Positions 8,327 to 15,802 of a stretch of DNA of 54,099 nt are shown here, piece by piece (the first letter of the stretch is position 1; the number at the start of each line of letters is the position of its first letter). The stretch comes from a virus. The stretch spans positions 1 to 54,099 of the IMG/VR virus record IMGVR_UViG_3300005294_000001; one strand, given 5' to 3'. The position numbers were made by a program, and so were the translations under genes. Below the pieces are notes generated by a model. It was given only the letters and a program-made list of their open reading frames with translations, did not search any database and had not been told where the DNA came from.

Positions 8327-9466
8327 CTAGGTTGCGGTTGCGGCGAGGGCTTGTTCAATCTCTTTCGCCATCTGGTGAGCGCGTTCCATGTTGTAAGAAA
8401 TCGTTTCGTGTCCTTGGTGGTCGCAGTTGTGATCCTGTAACAAGTGCTGCGCTCCAAATGCTAGACTTCGTAGAATGTCACTGACGGGCCAAGGCTTACC
8501 AATGCCCAACGCCTCCCTCAGCACCTTCACCTTATCGGGCGACAACCATCCGGTGCCGCAGTCGGGGGAGATGGCTTCCCTAGCCACCGCAACAGCCTCG
8601 GCCATTCCGTCCCAATCGGGATTCTTTGACGTGCTCCAAGCATCTGAAACGCATTGCAGTGCCTCATCCTTAGCCGCGCACTTGGCCTCGGCCTGTTCCT
8701 TCTCAATGCGGAGCAGATTCATTTGATAGCCGTAAGTGTTCTGCTCGTTCACATCGGCTGCTCCGTTGGCGATGATGGAGAAGTATCTAGTCTTTTGCGG
8801 CTCGGGTATCTCCTCACGGATGAACTTCGACAACCGCTCGAAGCGTTGCGAATACCACTCGCGGCAGAAGTCCCGTGATGATTCGGCTTGCTCCAACTTG
8901 GCGCGAAGATCCCCAATAACATTCTCGAAAGCGGTGTCCTCTGGGCAGACCGCCGCCTCTCGGTTCTCCCATTCCAATACTCGCGCCTCCGCTTGCTCTG
9001 CGCGGGTTTTGGATCCTTCTGAGATTTTGATCGCCTCGATATGGATCGCCACTTCGCGGAGGTCGGTCTGTGTCGTGTCTAGCCCGCAACATCGGCGCAA
9101 TTCGATCATGGCGTATTCGCATCCGATCCGGTTGAGTGTTTCGGCGTCGAGCGCGGCCTTTACCTCCTCCAATTCCTTTCGCTCTACCAAATTTGACGGG
9201 ATCGCAATCTTGCCTGCGAGCATGTTTACCCAAACGGCGGTCTTGTCCGTTGCGAGGGCTTCGGTTTGGGCTGTTAGTTTGGCAAGTTCGGCCTCGGCAT
9301 GTTCTGCTCGGGCTGTTAGATCGGCAACCAAGGCGTTAATAACACTGCTGTCAGGAACACTCCGCATCTGTCCGTGTAGGGCGAACAGCTTGGCGCGGAG
9401 TTCGTCGCGTTCCTTATACAGATCAATCAGATCGTCTCCGTAGAGTTGCGGGTATTGTTCACTCAT
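8327..9466 (-). CDS. Long coiled-coil protein
   Basis: A 379-residue protein from the ATG at 9466, chosen because AAAGGA lies 8-9 bases before it; a longer frame to 9538 overlaps the next gene. Residues about 15-290 are nearly continuous heptads rich in Glu, Ala and Arg (YKERDELRAKLFALHGQMR, LTARAEHAEAELAKLTAQTE). The C-terminal part has a His/Cys group (DHNCDHQGHE). No catalytic motif. It may be a structural or regulatory spacer; the role is unknown. Confidence 0.75.
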   Translation of the reverse strand: MSEQYPQLYGDDLIDLYKERDELRAKLFALHGQMRSVPDSSVINALVADLTARAEHAEAELAKLTAQTEALATDKTAVWVNMLAGKIAIPSNLVERKELEEVKAALDAETLNRIGCEYAMIELRRCCGLDTTQTDLREVAIHIEAIKISEGSKTRAEQAEARVLEWENREAAVCPEDTAFENVIGDLRAKLEQAESSRDFCREWYSQRFERLSKFIREEIPEPQKTRYFSIIANGAADVNEQNTYGYQMNLLRIEKEQAEAKCAAKDEALQCVSDAWSTSKNPDWDGMAEAVAVAREAISPDCGTGWLSPDKVKVLREALGIGKPWPVSDILRSLAFGAQHLLQDHNCDHQGHETISYNMERAHQMAKEIEQALAATAT

Positions 9467-9479
9467 CGTCGTATTCCTT

Positions 9480-9617
9480 TCATTCCCTATCCTTCGGTTT
9501 ACGCAGCTCTGCGATTTCTTTTCGGATACGCGCTTCAATTCTCATTCTAACCGTGTCAGCGATTAGCCATACGGCGATGATGATGGCGGTGGAGCAGGCG
9601 ATAAGTTCAAGAGTCAT
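9480..9617 (-). CDS. 45-residue single-span membrane peptide
   Basis: From the ATG at 9617 the product is 45 residues with one hydrophobic span (about 3-20, LELIACSTAIIIAVWLIA) and a charged C-terminal tail (RIEARIRKEIAELRKPKDRE). The upstream gene ends 2 bases before. Small membrane proteins like this can act in lysis or superinfection control; nothing here decides it. Confidence 0.65.
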   Translation of the reverse strand: MTLELIACSTAIIIAVWLIADTVRMRIEARIRKEIAELRKPKDRE

Positions 9618-9618
9618 A

Positions 9619-9837
9619 TCATTTCTTGAAGGTTGATTCGCCGGAGTCGGAATCTGACTGCGTCCTAACCGCCAGCCCATCCCGAATCAGAAGATTCACG
9701 AACGCTGAAAGACTAACTCTAGCCTCGTATTCACCGCGCCTAGTTTTTACCAAACGCGCTAAATCCGGGTCCAACCTAATCTGTGTCGCACTGATAGATT
9801 TCTTGCTCACGGGGACATTTGTATCACAATGCCCCAC
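9619..9837 (-). CDS. Putative ribbon-helix-helix protein
   Basis: A 72-residue protein. ISATQIRLDPDLARLVKTRR then VSLSAFVNLLIRDGLA fits a short beta strand plus two helices, the ribbon-helix-helix plan used by small DNA-binding regulators. It sits among the first genes of the leftward unit, so it may regulate the nearby divergent promoter. The start could also be further in. Assignment is by pattern only. Confidence 0.55.
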   Translation of the reverse strand: MGHCDTNVPVSKKSISATQIRLDPDLARLVKTRRGEYEARVSLSAFVNLLIRDGLAVRTQSDSDSGESTFKK

Positions 9838-9869
9838 ATGGTAGCAAGATAAATCTTAAACTATTTCAG

Positions 9870-10103
9870 TTACCAGTGTATGAAGCCGTGACCACCCATG
9901 CTCAACACAAAATTACATAACACCAAGACGCACAGGAGCACGATAACGAGAATGGCGAATTTCCGCATGGGTTCTGGTATGTAGTTCTGAACCACCCACC
10001 AGAGAAACCCAAGCACGATAATGGCCACAACCAGGAGAATAAGACCTTGGCCAAGACCACCTGAACTCACGGTCACATCTGCCAGAAATGGGAGTAATGT
10101 CAT
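9870..10103 (-). CDS. Two-span small membrane protein (holin-like)
   Basis: A 77-residue protein with two hydrophobic spans (about 19-41 and 49-69) joined by a short proline-containing turn (YIPEPMRK). It is the first gene of the long leftward unit. The topology suits a holin or a small phage membrane protein, but a second candidate holin lies at 18976-19302. No recognised family. Confidence 0.65.
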   Translation of the reverse strand: MTLLPFLADVTVSSGGLGQGLILLVVAIIVLGFLWWVVQNYIPEPMRKFAILVIVLLCVLVLCNFVLSMGGHGFIHW

Positions 10104-10132
10104 AGTGAAGAACGATACACCTGATTTTTCTG

Positions 10133-10160
10133 TTGACTAGTGAGGGGATTGGAGGATGAT
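10133..10160 (+). promoter_or_regulatory. Rightward promoter candidate
   Basis: TTGACT (10133-10138), a 16-base spacer and GATGAT (10155-10160). The start of transcription would fall near 10167, directly before the structured element at 10170. The 12 bases TTTTCTGTTGAC are shared with the promoter at 34539. The -10 is weak. Confidence 0.45.
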
Positions 10161-10169
10161 TGGAACACG

Positions 10170-10245
10170 ATGGTCTTACACCCATTGAAGCCTCAACCAA
10201 TTTGCCTCGCATGGTGCTGTTCTACCGAACGGCGTGTAAGACCGT
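10170..10245 (+). ncRNA. Candidate four-way-junction (cloverleaf) RNA element
   Basis: Manual pairing gives a closing stem of 12 bp (10170-10181 with 10234-10245, one G-U), a 4-bp hairpin with a 4-base loop (10185-10196), a bulged 3+3-bp hairpin (10197-10214) and a 7-bp hairpin with loop TACC (10216-10233, one G-U). Almost no bases are left unpaired at the junction. It has no T-loop or D-loop consensus, so it is not a normal tRNA. It lies at the predicted 5' end of the transcript leading to the HNH/AP2 gene. It could be a leader, a small RNA or a cruciform DNA site. Confidence 0.45.
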
Positions 10246-10261
10246 GCGGGGCTTTTCTTAT

Positions 10262-10768
10262 ATGACTCCCGAACGCATAAAACAGATTAACGAATCGTTC
10301 TATAAACTTCACATGGCAATTCCACTGACCAAAGGAATGAAGGCTCTGATTGATGACGAGGATTATGAGCGCATAGCCAAATACAAATGGCATTTCTCAC
10401 ACAGGTATGCGGTTACGGCTGTGTATAATGGTAAAAACAAGAAGGATTGTATTTGCATGCACAACATGCTGATGAATACGCCGGATGGAATGGAGGTAGA
10501 CCACATTGACGGAGATGGACTTAATAACCGGAGATCAAACCTTAGAATATGCACACACGCTGAAAATCTCAGGAACCAGAAATTGAACGTAAACAATAAA
10601 TTTGGCGTAAGTGGAGTGTGTTTGCACAGTTGCAAAAGGTTTTTCCTAACTCGAATAGTCGTTAATCGTAAGGTGATACATCTCGGCACATTCAGAACTT
10701 TAGAGGAAGCAAAACGAGTCCGATTAGAAGCTGAAATTAAGTATTTCGGAGACTTCAGGAGAAAATAG
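10262..10768 (+). CDS. HNH homing-type endonuclease with AP2-like domain
   Basis: 168 residues from the ATG at 10262; an ATG at 10313 would still keep all motifs, and a TTG at 10160 is unlikely because it would run through the structured element. The protein has LTKGMKALIDDEDYERI, then the HNH core (MHNMLMN, MEVDHIDGDGLNNRRSNLR) and a C-terminal AP2-like DNA-binding part (GVSGVCLHSCKRFFLTRI...HLGTFRTLEEA). Same design as the gene at 4548-5030 but diverged. It stands between the divergent promoters and the capsid gene. Confidence 0.88.
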   Translation: MTPERIKQINESFYKLHMAIPLTKGMKALIDDEDYERIAKYKWHFSHRYAVTAVYNGKNKKDCICMHNMLMNTPDGMEVDHIDGDGLNNRRSNLRICTHAENLRNQKLNVNNKFGVSGVCLHSCKRFFLTRIVVNRKVIHLGTFRTLEEAKRVRLEAEIKYFGDFRRK

Positions 10769-10771
10769 CTG

Positions 10772-10800
10772 TTGACGTATTTAGATTGTCGGGTTAAAAC
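10772..10800 (+). promoter_or_regulatory. Promoter candidate for capsid operon
   Basis: TTGACG (10772-10777), 17-base spacer, TAAAAC (10795-10800). It lies just behind the HNH stop and 226 bases before the capsid start codon, leaving a long leader. It shares CTGTTGAC with the promoters at 10133 and 34539. Confidence 0.5.
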
Positions 10801-10873
10801 CGATTTGGATGTAGACGGTGTTGGAGTCATTCACCAACCGAATAGAGGCACGTTAGCCCTCATTGGCCTTAAT

Positions 10874-10932
10874 AGTCACATGGCCCAAGTGACAGGCGGC
10901 TAGAGAAAGGTCGGGTGACCTGGAGTCCCGCC
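10874..10932 (+). promoter_or_regulatory. Structured part of the capsid leader
   Basis: In the 257-base gap before the capsid gene two adjoining helices can form: GTCAC (10875-10879) with GTGAC (10889-10893), and GGCGG (10895-10899) with CCGCC (10928-10932) enclosing the hairpin AGGTC-GGGT-GACCT (10908-10921). I could not match it to a known riboswitch. It may affect stability or translation of the capsid message. The rest of the gap shows nothing else clear. Confidence 0.35.
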
Positions 10933-11025
10933 AACTTCGAAACACCTCCCCAAAAGTGCGTACGCTCTGCGTGTGCAGAAGCGCATCACAATTGGAAACT
11001 ATAAGTAGTTGTTTTGTAAGTTTTT

Positions 11026-12576
11026 ATGGCTATTCCATGTCAAGCATTTACCGACTTCCTTTCGCGCAAGAGCGAACACCTCGACGAAAACATCATCAAA
11101 TCCTTACACCCCACGGATACCTGGATTGGTCACGTATCCACGGGCCGCTTCGCCGCCGAAGATGGTGTCGAGCACACCTTCGATAGGTTTGAAAATGTAT
11201 TTCCTGACCTGTCAACCTGTTGGGAGGACGTTACGGCGACGTCCTGCGTGGGTAAACCCTGCGATCCGACCGAACAGAAGATCGGTTTGGGGTTCACTCG
11301 TGACTCCTACAAGCTTCAGCGCAAGTCGTATGCGACTGATTTGTTCTGTTTCGACCAGATTTTGAGCGCGGATCGGGCGAAGAAACAGTTTGCCCATGTG
11401 ATTCGCACGTTGCGACGGGCATCCAGCCTGATTGTCAGCGACCGTATGCGCCGGGAAGCGGCTCGCATTGCCAAGTATAAATGGGCAGCGGCCAGCGGGT
11501 TGACGGCAAATTCCTGGTATTGGAATACGGATTGCACGGTTCTGAACGTGGCAGTTAAGCCGACTTCGAAGATGACGGCACGGCACCTGCAACGGCGCGT
11601 GGAGCCTCAGATCCTTGAGGGTGCCTTGGGAGAGGACATTAACCGTGGAACACAGCCGATGCTGGAATATGTCAGCAGCATGGAAGAAGTCTGGAACATG
11701 GTTGAGGGTAACCCTGAGTTGTCCGACCATTGGCGTTTCCAGCAATGGGAAGATGCGTCGAAGTTCCACAAATACGGTTGGATGGGTAAAGTGGGCAATT
11801 TCGGTCTGCGTGCGGATACGATGCCGCTTAGGTTCTGCGACTTGAACACCCAGAATGCCGATGGCACATGGCAGTTACAGTTAATCCTTCCGTACACCAA
11901 CGTGGCGGCTACAGAAGGCATTAAGGAACAGGTCAATAGCCAGTTCTTGAATGCTCCGATTCAGATGAACTTCATCTGGCACCGATTGGCGATGACCTCG
12001 CTGGTTCGGGATACCACAAGCATTAACCCTGAAATGCCGTTTGCGGCCAGAGATTTCGCGGGCAAATGGCAGTTTGCGATGAATAACCTTACCTGCGGCT
12101 TGGATACCAACGGCAACCCGATTGCGGTTGATAATTCGCGTGGGAATAAGGGTAAATTCCTGGCCGACTTCTCGTTCGCTACGCAGGCTCAATATCCTGA
12201 GTTCGCGGAAGCGTTCCTGGCATTGCGTGAGCCTGCTTGCATCGTGGATATTCCACGTTGCGCGACGGATCCTGTGTGTTACGTGCAGGATTACAGTTCG
12301 GCTAACGCGGTATGCGCTACTGAGGACGAAACCATTACGGTTACGCCTGAGATTTCACCGGCTACCTCGACTTACGAGATTCCGATGAACTCGATTCAAT
12401 GCAATGGCATGATAGTCGTGCATGATGCAATCACTGGCGCGGCAACTCTGGCAGCTTTGGTTGCTCAGTTGAACTCCAAGGCGGCGGCACTAGGCACTTG
12501 GGCGGTTGCGGGTGGGGATATTACCCTGACCGGCACTGCTTGCAGCTCTATCGCCATTCCGTTCACCGTGGATTAG
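11026..12576 (+). CDS. Probable major capsid protein
   Basis: A 516-residue protein. No direct family motif that I can name, but the length, the position as the first gene of the rightward structural unit, the lack of signal or membrane segments and the following head-type small genes point to the capsid protein. Residues 1-425 would be the HK97-like core. The last 90 residues (from about 427) form a separate Cys-containing beta-rich module ending in TGTACSSIAIPFTVD, reminiscent of add-on decoration domains. No clear ribosome-binding site: the 15 bases before ATG are T-rich. Alternative: another abundant virion protein. Confidence 0.7.
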   Translation: MAIPCQAFTDFLSRKSEHLDENIIKSLHPTDTWIGHVSTGRFAAEDGVEHTFDRFENVFPDLSTCWEDVTATSCVGKPCDPTEQKIGLGFTRDSYKLQRKSYATDLFCFDQILSADRAKKQFAHVIRTLRRASSLIVSDRMRREAARIAKYKWAAASGLTANSWYWNTDCTVLNVAVKPTSKMTARHLQRRVEPQILEGALGEDINRGTQPMLEYVSSMEEVWNMVEGNPELSDHWRFQQWEDASKFHKYGWMGKVGNFGLRADTMPLRFCDLNTQNADGTWQLQLILPYTNVAATEGIKEQVNSQFLNAPIQMNFIWHRLAMTSLVRDTTSINPEMPFAARDFAGKWQFAMNNLTCGLDTNGNPIAVDNSRGNKGKFLADFSFATQAQYPEFAEAFLALREPACIVDIPRCATDPVCYVQDYSSANAVCATEDETITVTPEISPATSTYEIPMNSIQCNGMIVVHDAITGAATLAALVAQLNSKAAALGTWAVAGGDITLTGTACSSIAIPFTVD

Positions 12577-12596
12577 TTCGGTTGGTCGTGGATAAC

Positions 12597-12637
12597 TCGG
12601 GTCGGTCGGTTTCTGTGGTGGTTTCCGACCGGCCCGA
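12597..12637 (+). terminator. Long hairpin between capsid gene and next gene
   Basis: A 13-bp stem (12597-12609 with 12625-12637, one G-U pair) with a 15-base loop, starting about 20 bases behind the capsid stop. There is no T-run after it, so it is more likely a message-stabilising or partially terminating hairpin that sets capsid excess over downstream genes than a full terminator. Confidence 0.5.
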
Positions 12638-12654
12638 ACTTAACCTGAAACATT

Positions 12655-12948
12655 ATGCCAAACGAAACTACTAATGAAGGAATGGAGGACATTGACTCCA
12701 TGTATCCGTCTGAAGGTCGGTCACCTCCTGAAACCATTGACGAAGAAGAAGCTGAAATGGCTTCCAAAACGGCTCTGGTGCCAAAAGCCATGCTTCCTGA
12801 CTGCAAAGTTGGGGAAAAGGTCACAGGCAAGGTGATTGCCGACCACGGCGACGAACTGGAAGTGGAACTTGAACCCACGTCCTACAAGAAAGAACCAACC
12901 GAAATGAGTTCCGACGAGGAGTTGGACTCCATGAGCAAGGAATATTGA
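12655..12948 (+). CDS. Small acidic head-associated protein (putative)
   Basis: A 97-residue, strongly acidic protein (EEEAEMAS, ELEVELEP, SSDEELDSMSKEY). The middle has the pattern ALVPKAMLPDCKVGEKVTGKV and a HGDELEVE turn, often seen in small proteins coded next to phage capsid genes. It may be a head accessory protein. The function is inferred from place only. Confidence 0.65.
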   Translation: MPNETTNEGMEDIDSMYPSEGRSPPETIDEEEAEMASKTALVPKAMLPDCKVGEKVTGKVIADHGDELEVELEPTSYKKEPTEMSSDEELDSMSKEY

Positions 12949-12949
12949 T

Positions 12950-13273
12950 ATGCCAGAATTACTCGCAAACGACCATTCCTGCGTGACGTGCTTTCAGGGG
13001 CAGGAACTTGATTCCCTGATTATCGTGCTTCTCGCTACGAAGGCCGGTCTTACGCTGCCAGATGACCTGGACACGCTCGTAGACGATACGGCTTGTCTGC
13101 GTTGCTCCAGCGAAACGCAGCTTAAGCAGAGGCTTGCCGACTTCCTGTGGGAACAGAATTCGCCAGATTCCACGGCAGATGAACTCATGGCGCAAGGCAA
13201 GTGTTTGCAATGCGTGGATCCGCAGACCATCAAGGTTCTGACGCATCATCTGTTGGTTCTTGGATTGACGTAA
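12950..13273 (+). CDS. Cys-pair/YLL-family small protein, two modules
   Basis: A 107-residue protein with three CxxC-like pairs (CVTC, CLRC, CLQC), each followed by a helix ending in a leucine-rich turn. It is a diverged relative of the two genes at 13904 and 14141, from which it is separated by an HNH gene on the other strand. Possibly a zinc-bound or disulphide-free structural protein of the head-tail joint. Function unknown. Confidence 0.65.
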   Translation: MPELLANDHSCVTCFQGQELDSLIIVLLATKAGLTLPDDLDTLVDDTACLRCSSETQLKQRLADFLWEQNSPDSTADELMAQGKCLQCVDPQTIKVLTHHLLVLGLT

Positions 13274-13292
13274 ACAACAGGCGGCAGAGTGA

Positions 13293-13817
13293 CTAAACCG
13301 CTTTTTCTGATTGAATATGACGCCATGATTTATGGTGAACAATTCTAGAAATTGCACTTTGACCGATTCCAAATATAGTAGCCAGTTGTGTTTGGCTCTC
13401 ATTCGGGTGCCTTCGTCTTATATCAATAACCTGATCGACTGTTATTTTATGGGTTCTAACCGCTTCACCGCGAGTGGTTCTACCCTTAATAAACTTGTCG
13501 AATTGATTATCGGTCTGACTTCCAATCCAAAGATGATTTGGGTTCACGCACAAAGGATTATCGCATGTGTGGCACACACATTTGGATTTGGGTATTTCGC
13601 CAAAGTTTATAATCCAAGCCGCTCTATGGGCGTATATTTTCTTTCTCAGAGCTTTATGGCTACAGGTTTTAGAAATAACCCCATATCCATTTTCATTTAT
13701 GCAGGCCAACCAATTCCAGCATCCATCGGTTTTTTCAAACTTGGAGTTGAATCGTTGCACGAAGTCGTGAGAAAGACCTTGCGAATTCAGGAAGTCTACA
13801 GAAGTATGTGTTTGCAT
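13293..13817 (-). CDS. HNH homing endonuclease with C-terminal HTH, inserted antisense
   Basis: A 174-residue endonuclease of HNH_3 type: HRAAW (64-68), the CVCHTCDNPLCVNPNHLW core (80-97) with zinc-binding Cys and the catalytic His, then a C-terminal helix-turn-helix (123-168, KITVDQVIDIRRRH and GIGQSAISRIV) for site recognition. It lies antisense inside the rightward structural unit, between two members of the Cys-pair family, as expected for a mobile homing gene. It has its own frame intact. Confidence 0.9.
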   Translation of the reverse strand: MQTHTSVDFLNSQGLSHDFVQRFNSKFEKTDGCWNWLACINENGYGVISKTCSHKALRKKIYAHRAAWIINFGEIPKSKCVCHTCDNPLCVNPNHLWIGSQTDNQFDKFIKGRTTRGEAVRTHKITVDQVIDIRRRHPNESQTQLATIFGIGQSAISRIVHHKSWRHIQSEKAV

Positions 13818-13903
13818 TGTAATCTTTGGTTACGGTGCCACGCTTCAGGATGCTCAAACATCGCTGAGGCACTTTATTGTACACTTAACAAAGGAGGCGT
13901 CAA

Positions 13904-14137
13904 GTGCCAGTGAGTTGTGAACCAGATGAACTGGTAGAGATTTCGACGTGCTATACCTGCATCCCGCCCGATATGGTCGATGCGGTAAAGATTTACCTCT
14001 TGGCAGTCACGGCGGGGCTTCAGGACATGACCCCTGAAGAATTGGTAGTGGCTGCTGCGTGCTATAATTGCGTTCCGAAAGACATGCAAAAATCGGTGCA
14101 GAATTATCTTCTGTGTCAGATAGCCAACGCTGCATAG
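13904..14137 (+). CDS. Cys-pair/YLL-family small protein, two modules
   Basis: A 77-residue protein starting at GTG 13904 behind a perfect AAGGAGG (spacing about 7), one of the strongest ribosome-binding sites in the window. It holds two copies of the motif CYxCxPxDM...YLL (CYTCIPPDM...IYLL and CYNCVPKDM...NYLL). Shares the MPVSC start with the next gene. Abundant product expected; probably structural. Function unknown. Confidence 0.75.
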   Translation: MPVSCEPDELVEISTCYTCIPPDMVDAVKIYLLAVTAGLQDMTPEELVVAAACYNCVPKDMQKSVQNYLLCQIANAA

Positions 14138-14140
14138 CCT

Positions 14141-14359
14141 ATGCCCGTTTCATGCGATGCCCAAGACTTGGTGAATGGCGCAGCGTGTTTCTACTGCAAG
14201 AGTCCGAATCTGGATAACGTAGAAATATACCTGCTATGCGTAGTGGCTAATGGTGGTGTTGTTCCGCCTCCACCTGGAGGTGTCATTCTGGGCAATCCAG
14301 ATGAAGATTGGGGTTTTGGAGATCCCGGTGGTGACTTTGTGTTCGGTGTTCCTGACTAA
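14141..14359 (+). CDS. Cys-pair/YLL-family small protein with Pro/Gly tail
   Basis: A 72-residue protein: MPVSC start, one Cys-pair module (CFYCKSPNLDNVEIYLL), then a PPPPGG linker and an acidic aromatic tail (GNPDEDWGFGDPGGD). The tail is unlike its paralogues and could be a binding peptide. It follows the previous gene by 3 bases and precedes the fibre gene by 3. Confidence 0.7.
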   Translation: MPVSCDAQDLVNGAACFYCKSPNLDNVEIYLLCVVANGGVVPPPPGGVILGNPDEDWGFGDPGGDFVFGVPD

Positions 14360-14362
14360 TTT

Positions 14363-15802
14363 ATGAAAAAGTTCCTTACGTTTTTGATGTGCATAGTGGC
14401 GGTGACAGGAATCGGAGCAACCATCCAATGGTATTCTCAGCAGCCGGTAACCACCACGTTCAAGAACAGCGACGTTATTGTATTGGAGACTACCGGACCT
14501 CAAGGTTACAAGTCTTTCACACTACTGAGCCTGAAGGGTGAGTTTGGAACGAATGGAGTATCCTATCAATACATTACAAATCTTACAGTTCTCAACGAGT
14601 TCCACGGAAAGACTTCGTTCAACTCCAATCTCTACGTCACAAATTTATTTCTTATCACTGCGACCAGCAATTACTACCTGTTCGACACTAATATCTACAA
14701 CAACAACACTTACGTATCTAACTACTTTGTAACGAACGTAATCAACAACGCAGCCGTTTCGAACGCATTCTTCACCAATTTCTACCTGACAAATCTGTAC
14801 CTGACAAATCTGACTGTCACCAACTACTACCAGGGAAGCACATTCCTGAGTGAGTACTTCAATACCAACATCTATATTAACGAGTTCGTCAGCAACTACT
14901 ACGTCACGAACTTGTTTACGAATGTTCAGCAGATTACGACCAATCTGATCACGCAAAACACGATTACAAACATTACGCTGTTGACGGTATCGAACGCCTA
15001 TTTCACCAATCTGTTCATCAGCCAGAACTTCACCAATTTCTATCTCTACAACACCAACATTTACAACGCGGATACATTCGTAAGCAATTACTTCACTACG
15101 AACGTGTTTCAGAACACGTACATGTCCAATTTCTTCCTTACCAACCTGATCTTTTACGATACCAACTACTACGTTACGTACGTTTCGACCACAAACTTCC
15201 TGTCGTACATAACTAACAATTTTGTCTCGAATTTCTTCAATACGAACATCTTCGTGAACAACTCGTATGTTTCGAACTACTTCACGACGAATTACAACCC
15301 GCTGATCCAGTATATCAGCAACTACACGTTCAATGTTGCTTGGCCGCTTACCAACGCGACACTCTACGGGACAACCACGTTCTCACCCGTAAGCGGAACG
15401 GCAGCGGGTAGGGTTAGCCTTTTAAGCTCAGGTGTAGAGACTATTTCTCTAGCAGCCTCAAATGGCGCGATAGCCGCAAATGCGGCTTGGTTCAAAACCA
15501 ATCTATGGTCTGGGCCTACTAATAACCTTCCCATGAACGCGCAGGACCAGTATTACACCACGTCCACGGACATAAATATAACCAACTTAAATAACCTTCC
15601 TCCTGCTGGATACGGTGCTAATGTGTTGCTATCCGTAAGCAATTCATCGGCGGCAAACATTGTGTGGAGATTTCCGTCCACTATAAAAATTCCAGAAAAC
15701 ACAAATGCCGTGGTTGTGTCCAATGGAACATACGGAGAACTTTCACTTAAGTACAGTCCGGTGGGGCCGCATACCCAAGCTGTTTACCGCCAGTTTCCAT
15801 GA
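14363..15802 (+). CDS. Exported fibre-like protein with Asn-Thr/aromatic repeats
   Basis: A 479-residue protein with a clear signal peptide (MKKFLTFLMCIVAVTGIGA). Residues about 75-320 are a low-complexity repeat in which units such as xSNYFxTN, NLYLTN and FNTNIY recur every 5-8 residues, with Asn, Thr, Tyr and Phe dominant; this is what a thin beta-solenoid or fibre would look like. The last 150 residues are ordinary and may be a trimer head (QDQYYTTSTD, NIVWRFPSTIKIP). A signal peptide is unusual for a tail fibre. It opens a row of exported genes; the next gene overlaps by 4 bases. Confidence 0.75.
   Translation: MKKFLTFLMCIVAVTGIGATIQWYSQQPVTTTFKNSDVIVLETTGPQGYKSFTLLSLKGEFGTNGVSYQYITNLTVLNEFHGKTSFNSNLYVTNLFLITATSNYYLFDTNIYNNNTYVSNYFVTNVINNAAVSNAFFTNFYLTNLYLTNLTVTNYYQGSTFLSEYFNTNIYINEFVSNYYVTNLFTNVQQITTNLITQNTITNITLLTVSNAYFTNLFISQNFTNFYLYNTNIYNADTFVSNYFTTNVFQNTYMSNFFLTNLIFYDTNYYVTYVSTTNFLSYITNNFVSNFFNTNIFVNNSYVSNYFTTNYNPLIQYISNYTFNVAWPLTNATLYGTTTFSPVSGTAAGRVSLLSSGVETISLAASNGAIAANAAWFKTNLWSGPTNNLPMNAQDQYYTTSTDINITNLNNLPPAGYGANVLLSVSNSSAANIVWRFPSTIKIPENTNAVVVSNGTYGELSLKYSPVGPHTQAVYRQFP

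Noticed and set aside
8736-9443. Long plus-strand frame of 235 codons
   Set aside because: Antisense shadow of the coiled-coil gene; Ser/Arg-rich product with no domain.
10172-10243. A tRNA gene on either strand (72 nt between paired ends)
   Set aside because: The closing stem and length fit, but there is no T-loop or D-loop consensus and the arms do not have tRNA sizes. Kept as an unassigned structured element.
10861-10960. Known riboswitch in the capsid leader (lysine- or glutamine-type)
   Set aside because: Short look-alike strings are present, but the conserved core positions and helix order do not match any class I could recall.
14600-15330. CRISPR array or tandem DNA repeat
   Set aside because: The repetition is at protein level with varying DNA and no constant repeat-spacer units. 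No CRISPR array was seen anywhere in the window.
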